Shown here in pieces: positions 39,392 through 47,733 of a stretch of 64,000 nt of DNA. Within the stretch, counting starts at the first letter, position 1. Every line of letters begins with the position of its first letter. Source of the stretch: Bacteroidales bacterium (GTDB taxonomy: Bacteria; Bacteroidota; Bacteroidia; Bacteroidales; UBA7332); the NCBI GenBank assembly GCA_028687995.1, contig JAQTZA010000001.1:372001-436000 (forward strand). Reading direction: 5' to 3'. The notes below the pieces were generated by a model, which worked only from the letters and a program-made list of their open reading frames with translations, was not told where the DNA came from and ran no database searches. Position numbers and translations under genes: made by a program.

Positions 39392-41116
39392 ATGACATTG
39401 CATAAGAGGTTAATTATACTATTTTTCACCCTATTTTTTGTTTTGACTCATGGAGAAGTTAAAGCTCAAAGGTTAGGATCAGAACTGGTATCTCTGCAAA
39501 CAGATAGAACAACTTATATTGCAGGAGAATCAATCTATTACAAACTCTTTGTGATAAACTCTGAGACCCAGAAATATTCTGACCAGAGCAAGGTAGCCTA
39601 TATCGCCATAAGAGCCACCAAGGCAGATCCAATCATCAAAATCAGGGTAAAATTGACAACTGGTATGGGAGATGGTCGTATCGAATTGCCTGACAGTCTA
39701 ATTTCAGGTGTTTATCAATTAGTGGCATTCACAAATTTAACACGCAATTTGGGTGAAGATTTTTTCTTTCGAAAAGAGATAACCATCATCAACCGTTTCG
39801 ACAAATCACTCGACTTTAGGGTGTTGGCAAAAGAACTAATAGATAGCACGTTGATTCAGTTTCATGACTCTCTGTTGCAAATACATATCGACACGACTGA
39901 ATTTAATCAGCGTGAGAAGGTTTCACTGCGAATTGGTTCGACTAAACCGAATGCAAATGTGACGGTCTCGGTATTTGAGGAAACTCCTTTTGAATCTCAT
40001 CAGACATCTTTTATTGATTTCACCAAATTAAAAAAAGAAAGTTTGAATACCTCGAAAACAGCCAATTTCGCTTGTGAAAATAAAGGGAAAATATTGAAAG
40101 GGAAAGTCATTGATACCAAAACCCAAGAATCAATCAAAGATGCCATTGTTTTACTGTCATGCATTGATAGCATTCCAAATTTACAATATATAGTGACCAA
40201 TCACAATGGCGAATTTCAACTATTATTAAACGATTATTACGATGCCAAAGAGCTATTTTTGACTATTAAAGAGGCAGCAGGAAGTGAAAATTGGCAAATC
40301 ATTGTAGTAGATGAATTTGCTCAATCACAAAATTGGAATTCTACAACGATCGCAAACAATCAATCTCAAAGAGAATATGCATCTAAAAGCCAGAATCTCG
40401 GTTACATCAACAAAACATACCAACCAAAGCCAGAATCTGCATCCCTCTCGAAGAAAGAGTTAAAAGCTAGAATTCCTCAATTTTATCATTCGAAGGTCTC
40501 CTCTTTTTACCCAGCAGAATTTATGCCTTTACCCGATTTTCCTGAAATCGCTGTAGAAATACTTCCCGAAGTTAGAATTGTGAAAGAAAATGGCAAATAC
40601 CAAGCCCGAATGCTCAACAAATTAATGCATCAGTTCGAATTGATGAGCCCTGCATTTTTTATAGACGGTGTTTACGTTGACGATATTAATAAAGTAATAC
40701 CGTTGGAATCGAAGCAAATAAAGAGAATCGATATAATTTCAAACCAAAGAGAATTTGGCGATCTACTTTTCGGAGGATTGATTTCGATAACTTCTACATC
40801 AAACGAGATGAAACGATCGAAACCAGCATCATATTCACTCAGATTGAAGAATGATGATATTAATAGTGGCGGGGAAATAGTTACAGAGAATCCAAAATCC
40901 GTCCAAAACTCAAATTCTCCATTCTTGAAACAGTTGCTTTATTGGAATCCGAATCTGTCAATTAAATCTAACGAAGAGCAAAAAATCGAGTTTTACACCT
41001 CCGATCATTTATCAAATTATATTATCAAAGTCGAAGGAATTGCAGAAGATGGAACACCTATCAGTAGTAGTGCAATCATCAAAGTGACGGATCATTCAAA
41101 TGCGACAATGCCATGA
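39392..41116 (+). CDS. Secreted macroglobulin-like (MG2) / CarboxypepD-like protein
   Basis: The start at 39392 is chosen because MTLHKRLIILFF begins a signal peptide, whereas the open frame start at 39359 overlaps the DUF4249 gene. The mature protein opens with SLQTDRTTYIAGESIYYKLF, the typical entry of an MG2-type macroglobulin domain. It continues with a CarboxypepD-like segment (GKVIDTKTQESIKDAIVLL) and a short plug-like segment (FFIDGVYVDDINKV, GGLISIT). The result resembles a receptor N-terminus without a barrel. The function is not known. It is presumably periplasmic or surface-exposed and works with the TonB receptor and DUF4249 protein of the same operon. Confidence 0.75.
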   Translation: MTLHKRLIILFFTLFFVLTHGEVKAQRLGSELVSLQTDRTTYIAGESIYYKLFVINSETQKYSDQSKVAYIAIRATKADPIIKIRVKLTTGMGDGRIELPDSLISGVYQLVAFTNLTRNLGEDFFFRKEITIINRFDKSLDFRVLAKELIDSTLIQFHDSLLQIHIDTTEFNQREKVSLRIGSTKPNANVTVSVFEETPFESHQTSFIDFTKLKKESLNTSKTANFACENKGKILKGKVIDTKTQESIKDAIVLLSCIDSIPNLQYIVTNHNGEFQLLLNDYYDAKELFLTIKEAAGSENWQIIVVDEFAQSQNWNSTTIANNQSQREYASKSQNLGYINKTYQPKPESASLSKKELKARIPQFYHSKVSSFYPAEFMPLPDFPEIAVEILPEVRIVKENGKYQARMLNKLMHQFELMSPAFFIDGVYVDDINKVIPLESKQIKRIDIISNQREFGDLLFGGLISITSTSNEMKRSKPASYSLRLKNDDINSGGEIVTENPKSVQNSNSPFLKQLLYWNPNLSIKSNEEQKIEFYTSDHLSNYIIKVEGIAEDGTPISSSAIIKVTDHSNATMP

Positions 41117-41841
41117 GAAACTTCATATACCTGCTCCTTTTTTCGATTTGTTTGACCTCAAATGCCCAAATAAATGTGGTGTCAAGAATTCCTGCCCCCG
41201 ATTCAACATTTGAGCCAAAATTAACAGGCGAACTATTTTTCGAAAGTCAATTAGTGATTGGAGACCAATACTTTAACAAAGAGTGGGCTTCGTGCGATAT
41301 ATTGCTAACAACTGACGAATTGATTCGTGACAAATCAGCAAAATACAACGGTTTATACGACGAATTAATATGGCTAAACAACTGTAATTTCGGCAAATTC
41401 AAGATTGACAAATCTTCCATTAAAGAATTCTGGCTAAAAAACATTGTCGGTGAAGACATCCACTTCAAGAAAGTAAATGTAAATGCGGCCGAGAAAGATT
41501 CCTTGCAGACAATTTTCGTTGAAGTAGCAACCGAAGGCAATATCTCGTTCTATATACATCATAAAATTTCGCTACAATGGCCACAGTATATGGTAGATGA
41601 TAATGTAAGACGAAAATATGATGTACTAAAAGCAACTCCTGTCTATTATATAAAACTTCCATCTAATCGATACGAAATTATAACGAAACTTCGCAAAAAG
41701 GAGTTACTACATCTGTTTCCAGAGCATCAAAATGCCATTAGTAAAATCATTAAAGATAATCGATTGAATCTGAAATTGGAGAGTGATTTTGTGAAAGCAA
41801 TTGAGTTACTAAACTCAGGGAACATACTCATATCACAATAA
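41113..41841 (+). CDS. Secreted protein of unknown function
   Basis: The 242-residue protein starts with a signal peptide (MRNFIYLLLFSICLTSNAQ) and has no family that I recognise. It contains no T9SS domain. The ATG overlaps the stop of the preceding gene (ATGA at 41113-41116), indicating translational coupling and a joint role with the TonB receptor/DUF4249 group. Confidence 0.75.
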   Translation: MRNFIYLLLFSICLTSNAQINVVSRIPAPDSTFEPKLTGELFFESQLVIGDQYFNKEWASCDILLTTDELIRDKSAKYNGLYDELIWLNNCNFGKFKIDKSSIKEFWLKNIVGEDIHFKKVNVNAAEKDSLQTIFVEVATEGNISFYIHHKISLQWPQYMVDDNVRRKYDVLKATPVYYIKLPSNRYEIITKLRKKELLHLFPEHQNAISKIIKDNRLNLKLESDFVKAIELLNSGNILISQ

Positions 41842-41860
41842 ATAGCGATGATGAGTTGGG

Positions 41861-42139
41861 TTATTTCAATTTAGAAATGATTTTCTTCTTCAAAGGTTTG
41901 TTCTCAGTTTGAGGCACCTCAGATGCGTCTCTCTTCACATAATGATATCGAATTGCAGTGTCCAACATGCCACTCTGCTTTTCAAAATCTTTACAGGCAT
42001 CGCATACGCTAATATGCATACGCAACTGCACTTTTTCCGCCAAAGTGAGTTTAAAGAGACTCTTCTTCTCAATCAATTCTGTCGCTTTCTTGCACGAAAG
42101 CATCAGAAAATTCATCATTTTGTTGATCATTTTACTCAT
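41861..42139 (-). CDS. Putative zinc-finger anti-sigma factor
   Basis: This is a small 92-residue protein with the zinc-binding pattern of anti-sigma factors: an early Cys (LSCKKATEL) and MHISVCDACKDF, which is HxxxCxxC. There is no obvious membrane helix, so it would be a soluble ZAS-type regulator. Its start overlaps the end of the sigma-factor gene by 8 bp, the usual arrangement. It would bind and silence that sigma factor. An alternative start is the Met at 42130. Confidence 0.8.
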   Translation of the reverse strand: MSKMINKMMNFLMLSCKKATELIEKKSLFKLTLAEKVQLRMHISVCDACKDFEKQSGMLDTAIRYHYVKRDASEVPQTENKPLKKKIISKLK

Positions 42140-42695
42140 TGAACCAATTCATTTCTAAACATTTTCGCAATTGCAGTTTGGATCGATGGAGTATCTGCCA
42201 AAAATTAGTAGGCGTAATCTGCAATTCCTGACAAATCAACTCGCCCTTTTTCTCTTCGAGAAACTTAAGATGAATGGCTACTCGCCAATTTTCTGGCAAG
42301 CGATGCATACAATCGTTCAAGGTGATCAGAAATTCAGAATTATCCAATAGATTTTCAGCATCATTGGTCCATTCTTGAGGCTTTTCATCGGCTCTCCAAT
42401 GACTATCTTTATCAAACATCCGATCCAATATTCCTTGGTTGTCTTCGATAGGTGATCGAAAAGATGTGCGAAAGAAATCACCAATTTTATTATTCAGAAT
42501 AGCAAATAACCATGTCTTGGGATTGCTTTTTGCCTCAAATTTATCAAATGATTGCACAGCTGCCAGGAAAGTCTCTTGCACCAAATCTTCAGCCGTCTCT
42601 TTCGATGAAGTTTTATACAACGCCCATGAATATAGATTATCGGAATAGAGTTCTACCCAATCTTTTATTATTTCTGACGTTCTTTTCGACTCCAT
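42132..42695 (-). CDS. ECF-type RNA polymerase sigma factor
   Basis: The start at 42695 (MESKRTSEI) is chosen over the open frame start at 42767 because the extra residues are atypical and cover the likely promoter. Region 2 shows SWALYKTSSKETAEDLVQET and AVQSFDKFEAKSNPKTWLFAI. Region 4 shows LPENWRVAIHLKFLEEKKGELICQELQIT. At about 187 residues it is an ordinary ECF sigma factor. It is coupled to the anti-sigma gene. Its regulon cannot be deduced. Confidence 0.92.
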   Translation of the reverse strand: MESKRTSEIIKDWVELYSDNLYSWALYKTSSKETAEDLVQETFLAAVQSFDKFEAKSNPKTWLFAILNNKIGDFFRTSFRSPIEDNQGILDRMFDKDSHWRADEKPQEWTNDAENLLDNSEFLITLNDCMHRLPENWRVAIHLKFLEEKKGELICQELQITPTNFWQILHRSKLQLRKCLEMNWFNE

Positions 42696-42725
42696 TTTAC
42701 TACTCTCCAAACAATTTGAATAACA

Positions 42726-42733
42726 CAAAGATA
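42726..42733 (-). promoter_or_regulatory. -7 element of the sigma-factor operon
   Basis: Read on the minus strand this is TATCTTTG, a perfect TAnnTTTG. It lies about 30 bp before the chosen start codon of the ECF sigma gene, supporting that start. It is back-to-back with the identical element at 42788. Confidence 0.5.
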
Positions 42734-42787
42734 TACTTTTTTGGTCGAAAAAAAGAACCTCTCTCACTGTTAAAAAGATAGTTTGTG

Positions 42788-42795
42788 TATCTTTG
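42788..42795 (+). promoter_or_regulatory. -7 element of the DUF4494 gene
   Basis: TATCTTTG is a perfect TAnnTTTG and lies 28 bp before the DUF4494 start codon. It is the same octamer as the divergent promoter at 42726-42733. Confidence 0.5.
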
Positions 42796-42823
42796 AGGAA
42801 TAAAATTTAAAAACAAGAAAGAT

Positions 42824-43261
42824 ATGAATTGGTTTGAGTGCAAAGTGCGTTACGAGAAAACGATGGAAAACGGAATAATCAAAAAAGTGACTGAACCGTA
42901 TATGGTTGATGCACTATCTTTTACTGAAGCAGAGGCTCGAATCATCAAAGAGATTACCCCATTTATGAGTGGTGAGTTTACGGTTGCAAACATTCGTCGG
43001 GCAAATATCAGCGAACTATTTTTGGATGAAACAGGAGACAAGTGGTACAAGTGCAAAGTGATGTTCGTGACCGTTGACGAACGAAGCGGAGCTGAAAAAA
43101 TGACACCTTCGTTTATGCTTTCGCAAGCCATCGACTTCCAAACAGCACTCAAAAACCTCATTGAAGGAATGAAAGGTACCATGGCTGATTATACAGTTGC
43201 ATCTATCACAGAAACTGCAATTGTAGATATTTATACGTACGAAGTTCAAGAGAAACAATAA
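42824..43261 (+). CDS. DUF4494 family protein
   Basis: This 145-residue cytoplasmic protein opens MNWFECKVRYEKTMENG and contains the ALSFTEAEARI block. I recall these features as DUF4494, a small conserved family of Bacteroidetes with no assigned function. The two halves (WFECKVRYE... and WYKCKVMFVTVDE...) resemble each other, suggesting an internal duplication. It is followed by the YggS and dihydroorotate-dehydrogenase-like genes in the same direction. Confidence 0.8.
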   Translation: MNWFECKVRYEKTMENGIIKKVTEPYMVDALSFTEAEARIIKEITPFMSGEFTVANIRRANISELFLDETGDKWYKCKVMFVTVDERSGAEKMTPSFMLSQAIDFQTALKNLIEGMKGTMADYTVASITETAIVDIYTYEVQEKQ

Positions 43262-43322
43262 ATTTTTAGCTTTTTCTTCGGCGATTTACAAAATCAACTT
43301 ACTCTATTTTTCTTTTGAAAAG

Positions 43323-43991
43323 ATGTCAATAACAAAGAATTTACAATCGGTTCAACAAAATATCCCACCACATGTTCGACTGGTGGCGGTTTCTAAATTC
43401 CATCCAAACGAAGCAATCGAAGAGGCTTACAAATGCGGACAACGGATTTTTGGAGAGAGTCGTGTACAAGAATTGGTTCAAAAGGAGAGTTCATTACCCA
43501 AAGACATTGAGTGGCACTTCATTGGTCATCTACAGACCAACAAAATTAAGCAAATTGTGCCATCTGTAACCATGATTCATGCGATTGATAGCGAACGATT
43601 ATTAAGCGAAATAAACTTACATGCTCAAAAAGCAAACCGAACCATCTCTTGCCTCTTACAAATTCACATTGCAAAAGAGGAGACAAAATTTGGTTTTTCG
43701 TTTGATGATTGTCGCGAATTTATTGCCTCAAATAGATGGCAAAAGTTCGAAAATATTGAAATCGCAGGTTTGATGGGTATGGCAACATATACCGAAAACA
43801 AAATTCAGGTGAGAAATGAATTCAAATCACTGCATCTTTTTTTTCAAGAACTAAAAACAACACAATTTAAAGAAAAAAACTATTTTTGTGAGCTTTCGAT
43901 GGGAATGTCCGACGATTATCAATTGGCGATTGAGGAGGGAAGCACGCTGGTGCGGATTGGAAGTACAATTTTTGGAAATCGAAATTATTAA
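43323..43991 (+). CDS. YggS/PROSC family PLP-binding protein
   Basis: The 222-residue protein has the PLP lysine in RLVAVSKFHP (Lys25), the FGESRVQEL block, WHFIGHLQTNK and the C-terminal LSMGMSDDYQLAI..GSTLVRIGSTIFG block. The family keeps pyridoxal phosphate levels in balance and has no known enzymatic activity. The length is normal. The stop is 12 bp before the start of the next gene. Confidence 0.93.
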   Translation: MSITKNLQSVQQNIPPHVRLVAVSKFHPNEAIEEAYKCGQRIFGESRVQELVQKESSLPKDIEWHFIGHLQTNKIKQIVPSVTMIHAIDSERLLSEINLHAQKANRTISCLLQIHIAKEETKFGFSFDDCREFIASNRWQKFENIEIAGLMGMATYTENKIQVRNEFKSLHLFFQELKTTQFKEKNYFCELSMGMSDDYQLAIEEGSTLVRIGSTIFGNRNY

Positions 43992-44003
43992 AATTTGTCT
44001 ATT

Positions 44004-44975
44004 ATGAGCAAAATGGAAACCACCTATGCCGGATTAGAATTAAAAAATCCGATTATCATTAGCAGTTCAGGACTGACAAATGCCCCTCAACGGGTACTCA
44101 GCCTCGAAAAAGCAGGTGCTGGTGCAGTGGTGTTAAAATCGTTGTTCGAGGATCAAATCAATATGTTGATGAATCAATACAACGAGTATAACGAATATCC
44201 TGAAGCCTTCGATTATATCCGCTCCTATTCAGAGACATTCTCCATTGCTGAATATTCTCGATTGATAAAAGAGACCAAAGAGCTCTGCACCATACCTATT
44301 ATTGCAAGTATTCACTGCTTTAGCACTGGTAGTTGGAGCCATTATGCCAAAATGCTCGAAGATGCTGGTGCGGATGCCATCGAATTAAACATTTCCATCA
44401 TGAATACTGGTCGTCAGCCAATCAATGTGGAGGAGATGCATGTTCAAATTCTAAAAAATGTACGCAAAGAGATTGAGATTCCTATCATTGTAAAAATAGG
44501 TGATAACTTCACCAATTTGGTGTCGGTTGTCGAATCTTTACACGGAAATGGTGCTGCCGCCGTTGTCCTTTTCAACCGCTACTACCAGCCAGATATTAAT
44601 ATTATCAAACAAACGTTTACGGCTGGACAAGTATTCAGCAAACCAGAAGATTTGAGCAATACATTGCGGTGGACAGCTGTAATGACTGGCGTTTTACCTC
44701 AAATAGAGATTTCCACATCCACGGGTGTTCACGATTGGGAAGCAGCTGTAAAAATGTTACTTGCAGGAGCTACCACAGTGCAAATTTGCAGCGCAGTTTA
44801 TCAACAAGGCGAGATTATTATCTCAGAATTTATCACCTGCATAGAAGAGTGGATGCTGCAAAATGGGTATGAAAGTATCGAAGATTTCAGAGGAAAATTG
44901 AACTACAAGAATATTCCAAACCCTTCAACCTACGAACGTACTCAATTCATGAAGTATTTCTCAAACATGAAATAA
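44004..44975 (+). CDS. Dihydroorotate dehydrogenase-like protein
   Basis: The protein is a TIM-barrel flavoprotein of the PyrD family (METTYAGLELKNPIIISSSG, ADAIELNIS, STSTGVHDWEAAVKMLLAGATTVQICSA). It shows the typical FMN phosphate-binding C-terminal block. I chose the ATG at 44004; the open frame begins with a TTG at 43995. It differs from canonical PyrD in the active-site loop, so it may be a paralogue acting on another substrate; databases usually call these dihydroorotate dehydrogenase-like. Confidence 0.85.
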   Translation: MSKMETTYAGLELKNPIIISSSGLTNAPQRVLSLEKAGAGAVVLKSLFEDQINMLMNQYNEYNEYPEAFDYIRSYSETFSIAEYSRLIKETKELCTIPIIASIHCFSTGSWSHYAKMLEDAGADAIELNISIMNTGRQPINVEEMHVQILKNVRKEIEIPIIVKIGDNFTNLVSVVESLHGNGAAAVVLFNRYYQPDINIIKQTFTAGQVFSKPEDLSNTLRWTAVMTGVLPQIEISTSTGVHDWEAAVKMLLAGATTVQICSAVYQQGEIIISEFITCIEEWMLQNGYESIEDFRGKLNYKNIPNPSTYERTQFMKYFSNMK

Positions 44976-44993
44976 TTTTCAAAATTATCTCCC

Positions 44994-45389
44994 ATGAACT
45001 TCATAAGGAAAACCATTTTACCAATCCTTTTGGCAACTATTTGGATTAGTATTTCTGAATTTGTACGAAACGAACTTCTATTCAAGAATTATTGGGTAGA
45101 TCATTACCAACAATTAGGACTAGCTTTCCCATCTGCACCCATCAACGGTGCTATGTGGGGTGTTTGGTCACTGCTTTTATCCATTGCCATTTATATTCTC
45201 CTGAAAAAATTCTCATTGATACAAGCTGTAATGCTTGCGTGGTTCATGGCATTTGTGATGATGTGGTTTGTCATTGGCAATTTAGATGTATTGCCATATA
45301 AACTTTTGTATTTTGCAATTCCTCTCAGTTTGTTAGAAGTTTATATAGCCACTTTCATCCTAAAGAAACTCTCATCACAAACTTATTAA
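44994..45389 (+). CDS. Small integral membrane protein, unknown
   Basis: The protein has 131 residues with four hydrophobic segments (about 8-25, 52-72, 78-98 and 102-122). No family is recognised. It follows the dihydroorotate-dehydrogenase-like gene by 18 bp and probably shares its transcript. Confidence 0.75.
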   Translation: MNFIRKTILPILLATIWISISEFVRNELLFKNYWVDHYQQLGLAFPSAPINGAMWGVWSLLLSIAIYILLKKFSLIQAVMLAWFMAFVMMWFVIGNLDVLPYKLLYFAIPLSLLEVYIATFILKKLSSQTY

Positions 45390-45455
45390 GCAAAAAATAG
45401 AACAGATATTGTTATTTTTAAATTATTTTAATATCACCATTCTCTGCTTTTATAT

Positions 45456-45463
45456 TATCTTCG
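45456..45463 (+). promoter_or_regulatory. -7-like element before the rhodanese gene
   Basis: TATCTTCG matches TAnnTTTG in 7 of 8 positions and lies 27 bp before the start codon. Confidence 0.35.
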
Positions 45464-45490
45464 CACCATAATTTATTAAACGAAGGAAAT

Positions 45491-45805
45491 ATGCTTAATT
45501 TAATCAAACAACTTTTCGGAATGGGTCCAAAGGTGGACTATGCAGAATTAGTAAAACAAGGTGCTATTATCCTTGATGTTCGTACCAAAGGCGAATATAC
45601 AGGTGGTCACATCAAAGGCTCACTAAACATCCCTTTGGATGCACTGAGTGGCAACTTAAACAAATTCAAAGACAAAAATAAGGCTATTATCACTTGTTGC
45701 GCCTCTGGTGGAAGAAGTGGCGTTGCCAAGAACATCCTAAAATCAAATGGTTATACAGAAGTGCATAACGGCGGAAGCTGGATGAGCTTACGAAATAAAA
45801 TCTAA
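45491..45805 (+). CDS. Single-domain rhodanese-like sulfurtransferase
   Basis: The 104-residue protein has one rhodanese domain (ILDVRTKGEYTGGHIKGSLNIPL) and the active-site loop CASGGRSG with Cys70. It carries persulfide sulfur in the cytoplasm. Its position facing the sulfite reductase genes may reflect a link in sulfur metabolism, but the two are on opposite strands. Confidence 0.92.
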   Translation: MLNLIKQLFGMGPKVDYAELVKQGAIILDVRTKGEYTGGHIKGSLNIPLDALSGNLNKFKDKNKAIITCCASGGRSGVAKNILKSNGYTEVHNGGSWMSLRNKI

Positions 45806-45820
45806 GAAGTAATAGGACAC

Positions 45821-45861
45821 AACTAGGAGGATGCTCATCAAACATGAACATCCTCTAGTTA
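45821..45861. terminator. Hairpin between convergent rhodanese and cysI genes
   Basis: AACTAGGAGGATGCTCAT and ATGAACATCCTCTAGTT form a long stem with one bulge. It lies between the stop codons at 45805 and 45881 and can serve both strands. Confidence 0.65.
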
Positions 45862-45880
45862 TTTCTATGAAAGCTAACCC

Positions 45881-47608
45881 CTATTTTTCTGGGACATATT
45901 TTACCAACGAAATATCTTTGTGAAAATCTTTTCCAATCAGGGTTTCCTTCACATATCCGGTGCGGATGACGAAGTTACCGAAACGTTCTCCAGAAAGGCG
46001 CTCTTCGGAGTAATGTTTCAGAATTGGGATTAACAATCCAAGAATCTCTTCTTCCGAAACCATTTCAGCATAAAGTTTATTCAAACGATCACCTGAGAAA
46101 CCAGCGCCAAGATAGAGGTTGTAACGATCAGGAGCTTTTCCCACCATCGCGATTTCACCCAAGAACGGACGTGCGCAACCATTGGCACAACCGGTCATTC
46201 GTATAATTATCTCGTCGTCAATTAATCCAAATTTTTCGAGTTCAACTTCGAGTTTCTCTAGGAGCGATGGCAAATAACGCTCCGCTTCGGCAAATGCCAT
46301 TCCGCAGACAGGGAGCGCCACACACGCCAAACTATTGAGGCGCAAACCCGAGAGCTTGTTGGTCAGTTTCCATTTCGACAATAATGCGTCGATTTCGGCT
46401 TTGTCTTCTTCAGCCACTTCTCCAATCACGAGGTTTTGGTTTCCGGTCAAGATAAAGTTGCCTTTGTGCACCGATGCGATTTCGCACAAAGCTGTTTTAA
46501 GTTGTAATTTATCGTCGTTTTTCACCTTTCCACCTTGCACGAAAAGAGTAAAATACCATTTCCCGTTGAAGCTCTTTTTCCAACCGTATGCATCGCCATT
46601 GCTGTCGAAATGGAACGGTTTGGCAGGTTGCAGTTTATCGCCCAATACTGTTTGAATTGCGGAAGTGAACACATCGAGTCCAACTCGGTCGATAGTGTAT
46701 TTCAGACGGGCATTCTTACGATCGGAGCGATTTCCGTTGTCGCGTTGAAAGATAATAACAGCTTTGGCAGCTTCCACGATATCTTCGGTTTTCACAAATC
46801 CAATCACAGAGGCCAAGCGAGGATAAGTGGTTTCGAGGCCGAAAGTCGTTCCCATTCCGCCACCAGCTAATACATTGTACCCGACGAGTTTCCCTTTTTC
46901 TACAATTGCCACAAAAGCTAGGTCATTTGCATACGCATCCACGTCGTTACGTGGAGGAATCGCAACCGCAATTTTAAACTTACGCGGAAGGTATGTTTTT
47001 CCATACATTGGTTCGTGGTCTTCTACCTTTTCACCACCTTCTACTAGTTCGTCATTGACCCAAATCTCGTGATAAGCAGTTGTTTTGGGCGATAAATCAG
47101 TATGCAATTTCAATGAATCGTCATACACTTGTTGGTGAATTTCTGTCTCCCACGGATTGGCGGAAGTCATTACGTTTCTGTTCACATCGCCACAAGCTGC
47201 CAACGTGTCGAGCAACGTAGCGTTGATGCCTTTGATGGTGGCTTTGAGATTTCGCTTCACCACACCGTGCAACTCAAACGCCTGACGGGTAGTGAGTTTG
47301 ATGGTCGGATTGCCATATTTATCAGCCAAAGCATCGATGTCGAGCCACTGTTTGGCAGTAGCCACACCGCCTGCCACACGAATGCGAATTAAGAAACTGT
47401 AAAGCGGCTCCAATTTCTGTTTGCGGCGCTCTTCGTCGAGGTCGCGGTCTTGCTGCTGGTACGAACCGTGCAGTTTCATCAACTGCTGATCGTCTGCGCT
47501 AATACTGCCAGTAAGTGTGTCGGCAAGTCCTTCGCGAATGGTTCCACGCAGGTAGTTGCTTTCGATTTTTATCCGTTCTACGTCGGAAAGCGGTTTATTT
47601 TCAGTCAT
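45881..47608 (-). CDS. cysI: Sulfite reductase hemoprotein subunit
   Basis: The 575-residue protein shows the siroheme/[4Fe-4S] ligands Cys429 and Cys435 (CVALPVCGM) and Cys474 and Cys478 (TGCANGC). It also has the duplicated ferredoxin-like halves of the nitrite/sulfite reductase family (TIKLTTRQAFELHGV, DVNRNVM). It reduces sulfite to sulfide in cysteine biosynthesis, taking electrons from the CysJ flavoprotein encoded just upstream. The gap to cysJ is 125 bp and contains repeated sequence. Length is as in E. coli CysI. Confidence 0.95.
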   Translation of the reverse strand: MTENKPLSDVERIKIESNYLRGTIREGLADTLTGSISADDQQLMKLHGSYQQQDRDLDEERRKQKLEPLYSFLIRIRVAGGVATAKQWLDIDALADKYGNPTIKLTTRQAFELHGVVKRNLKATIKGINATLLDTLAACGDVNRNVMTSANPWETEIHQQVYDDSLKLHTDLSPKTTAYHEIWVNDELVEGGEKVEDHEPMYGKTYLPRKFKIAVAIPPRNDVDAYANDLAFVAIVEKGKLVGYNVLAGGGMGTTFGLETTYPRLASVIGFVKTEDIVEAAKAVIIFQRDNGNRSDRKNARLKYTIDRVGLDVFTSAIQTVLGDKLQPAKPFHFDSNGDAYGWKKSFNGKWYFTLFVQGGKVKNDDKLQLKTALCEIASVHKGNFILTGNQNLVIGEVAEEDKAEIDALLSKWKLTNKLSGLRLNSLACVALPVCGMAFAEAERYLPSLLEKLEVELEKFGLIDDEIIIRMTGCANGCARPFLGEIAMVGKAPDRYNLYLGAGFSGDRLNKLYAEMVSEEEILGLLIPILKHYSEERLSGERFGNFVIRTGYVKETLIGKDFHKDISLVKYVPEK

Positions 47609-47733
47609 AAGTTATAAGTCGTAAATCAAAAGTTGTTCCGCAAGCGGAATGTCCGCTATGCTTCCATAAGTCATAAGTTAAAAGTCTTCTGCATTTCTTT
47701 AAGCTCCTCCCCTTGGGGGAGGCTGGGTGGGGT
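47609..47733. repeat. Intergenic repeats between cysJ and cysI
   Basis: The spacer has two near-copies of an ATAAGT(C)..AAAAGT motif on either side of an inverted repeat (TTCCGCAAGCGGAA). A GC-rich hairpin, CCTCCCC (47706-47712) / GGGGAGG (47716-47722), then runs into GCTGGGTGGGG. Elements of this last kind recur between genes in many Bacteroidetes genomes. It interrupts what is otherwise a cysJ-cysI operon. Confidence 0.6.
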
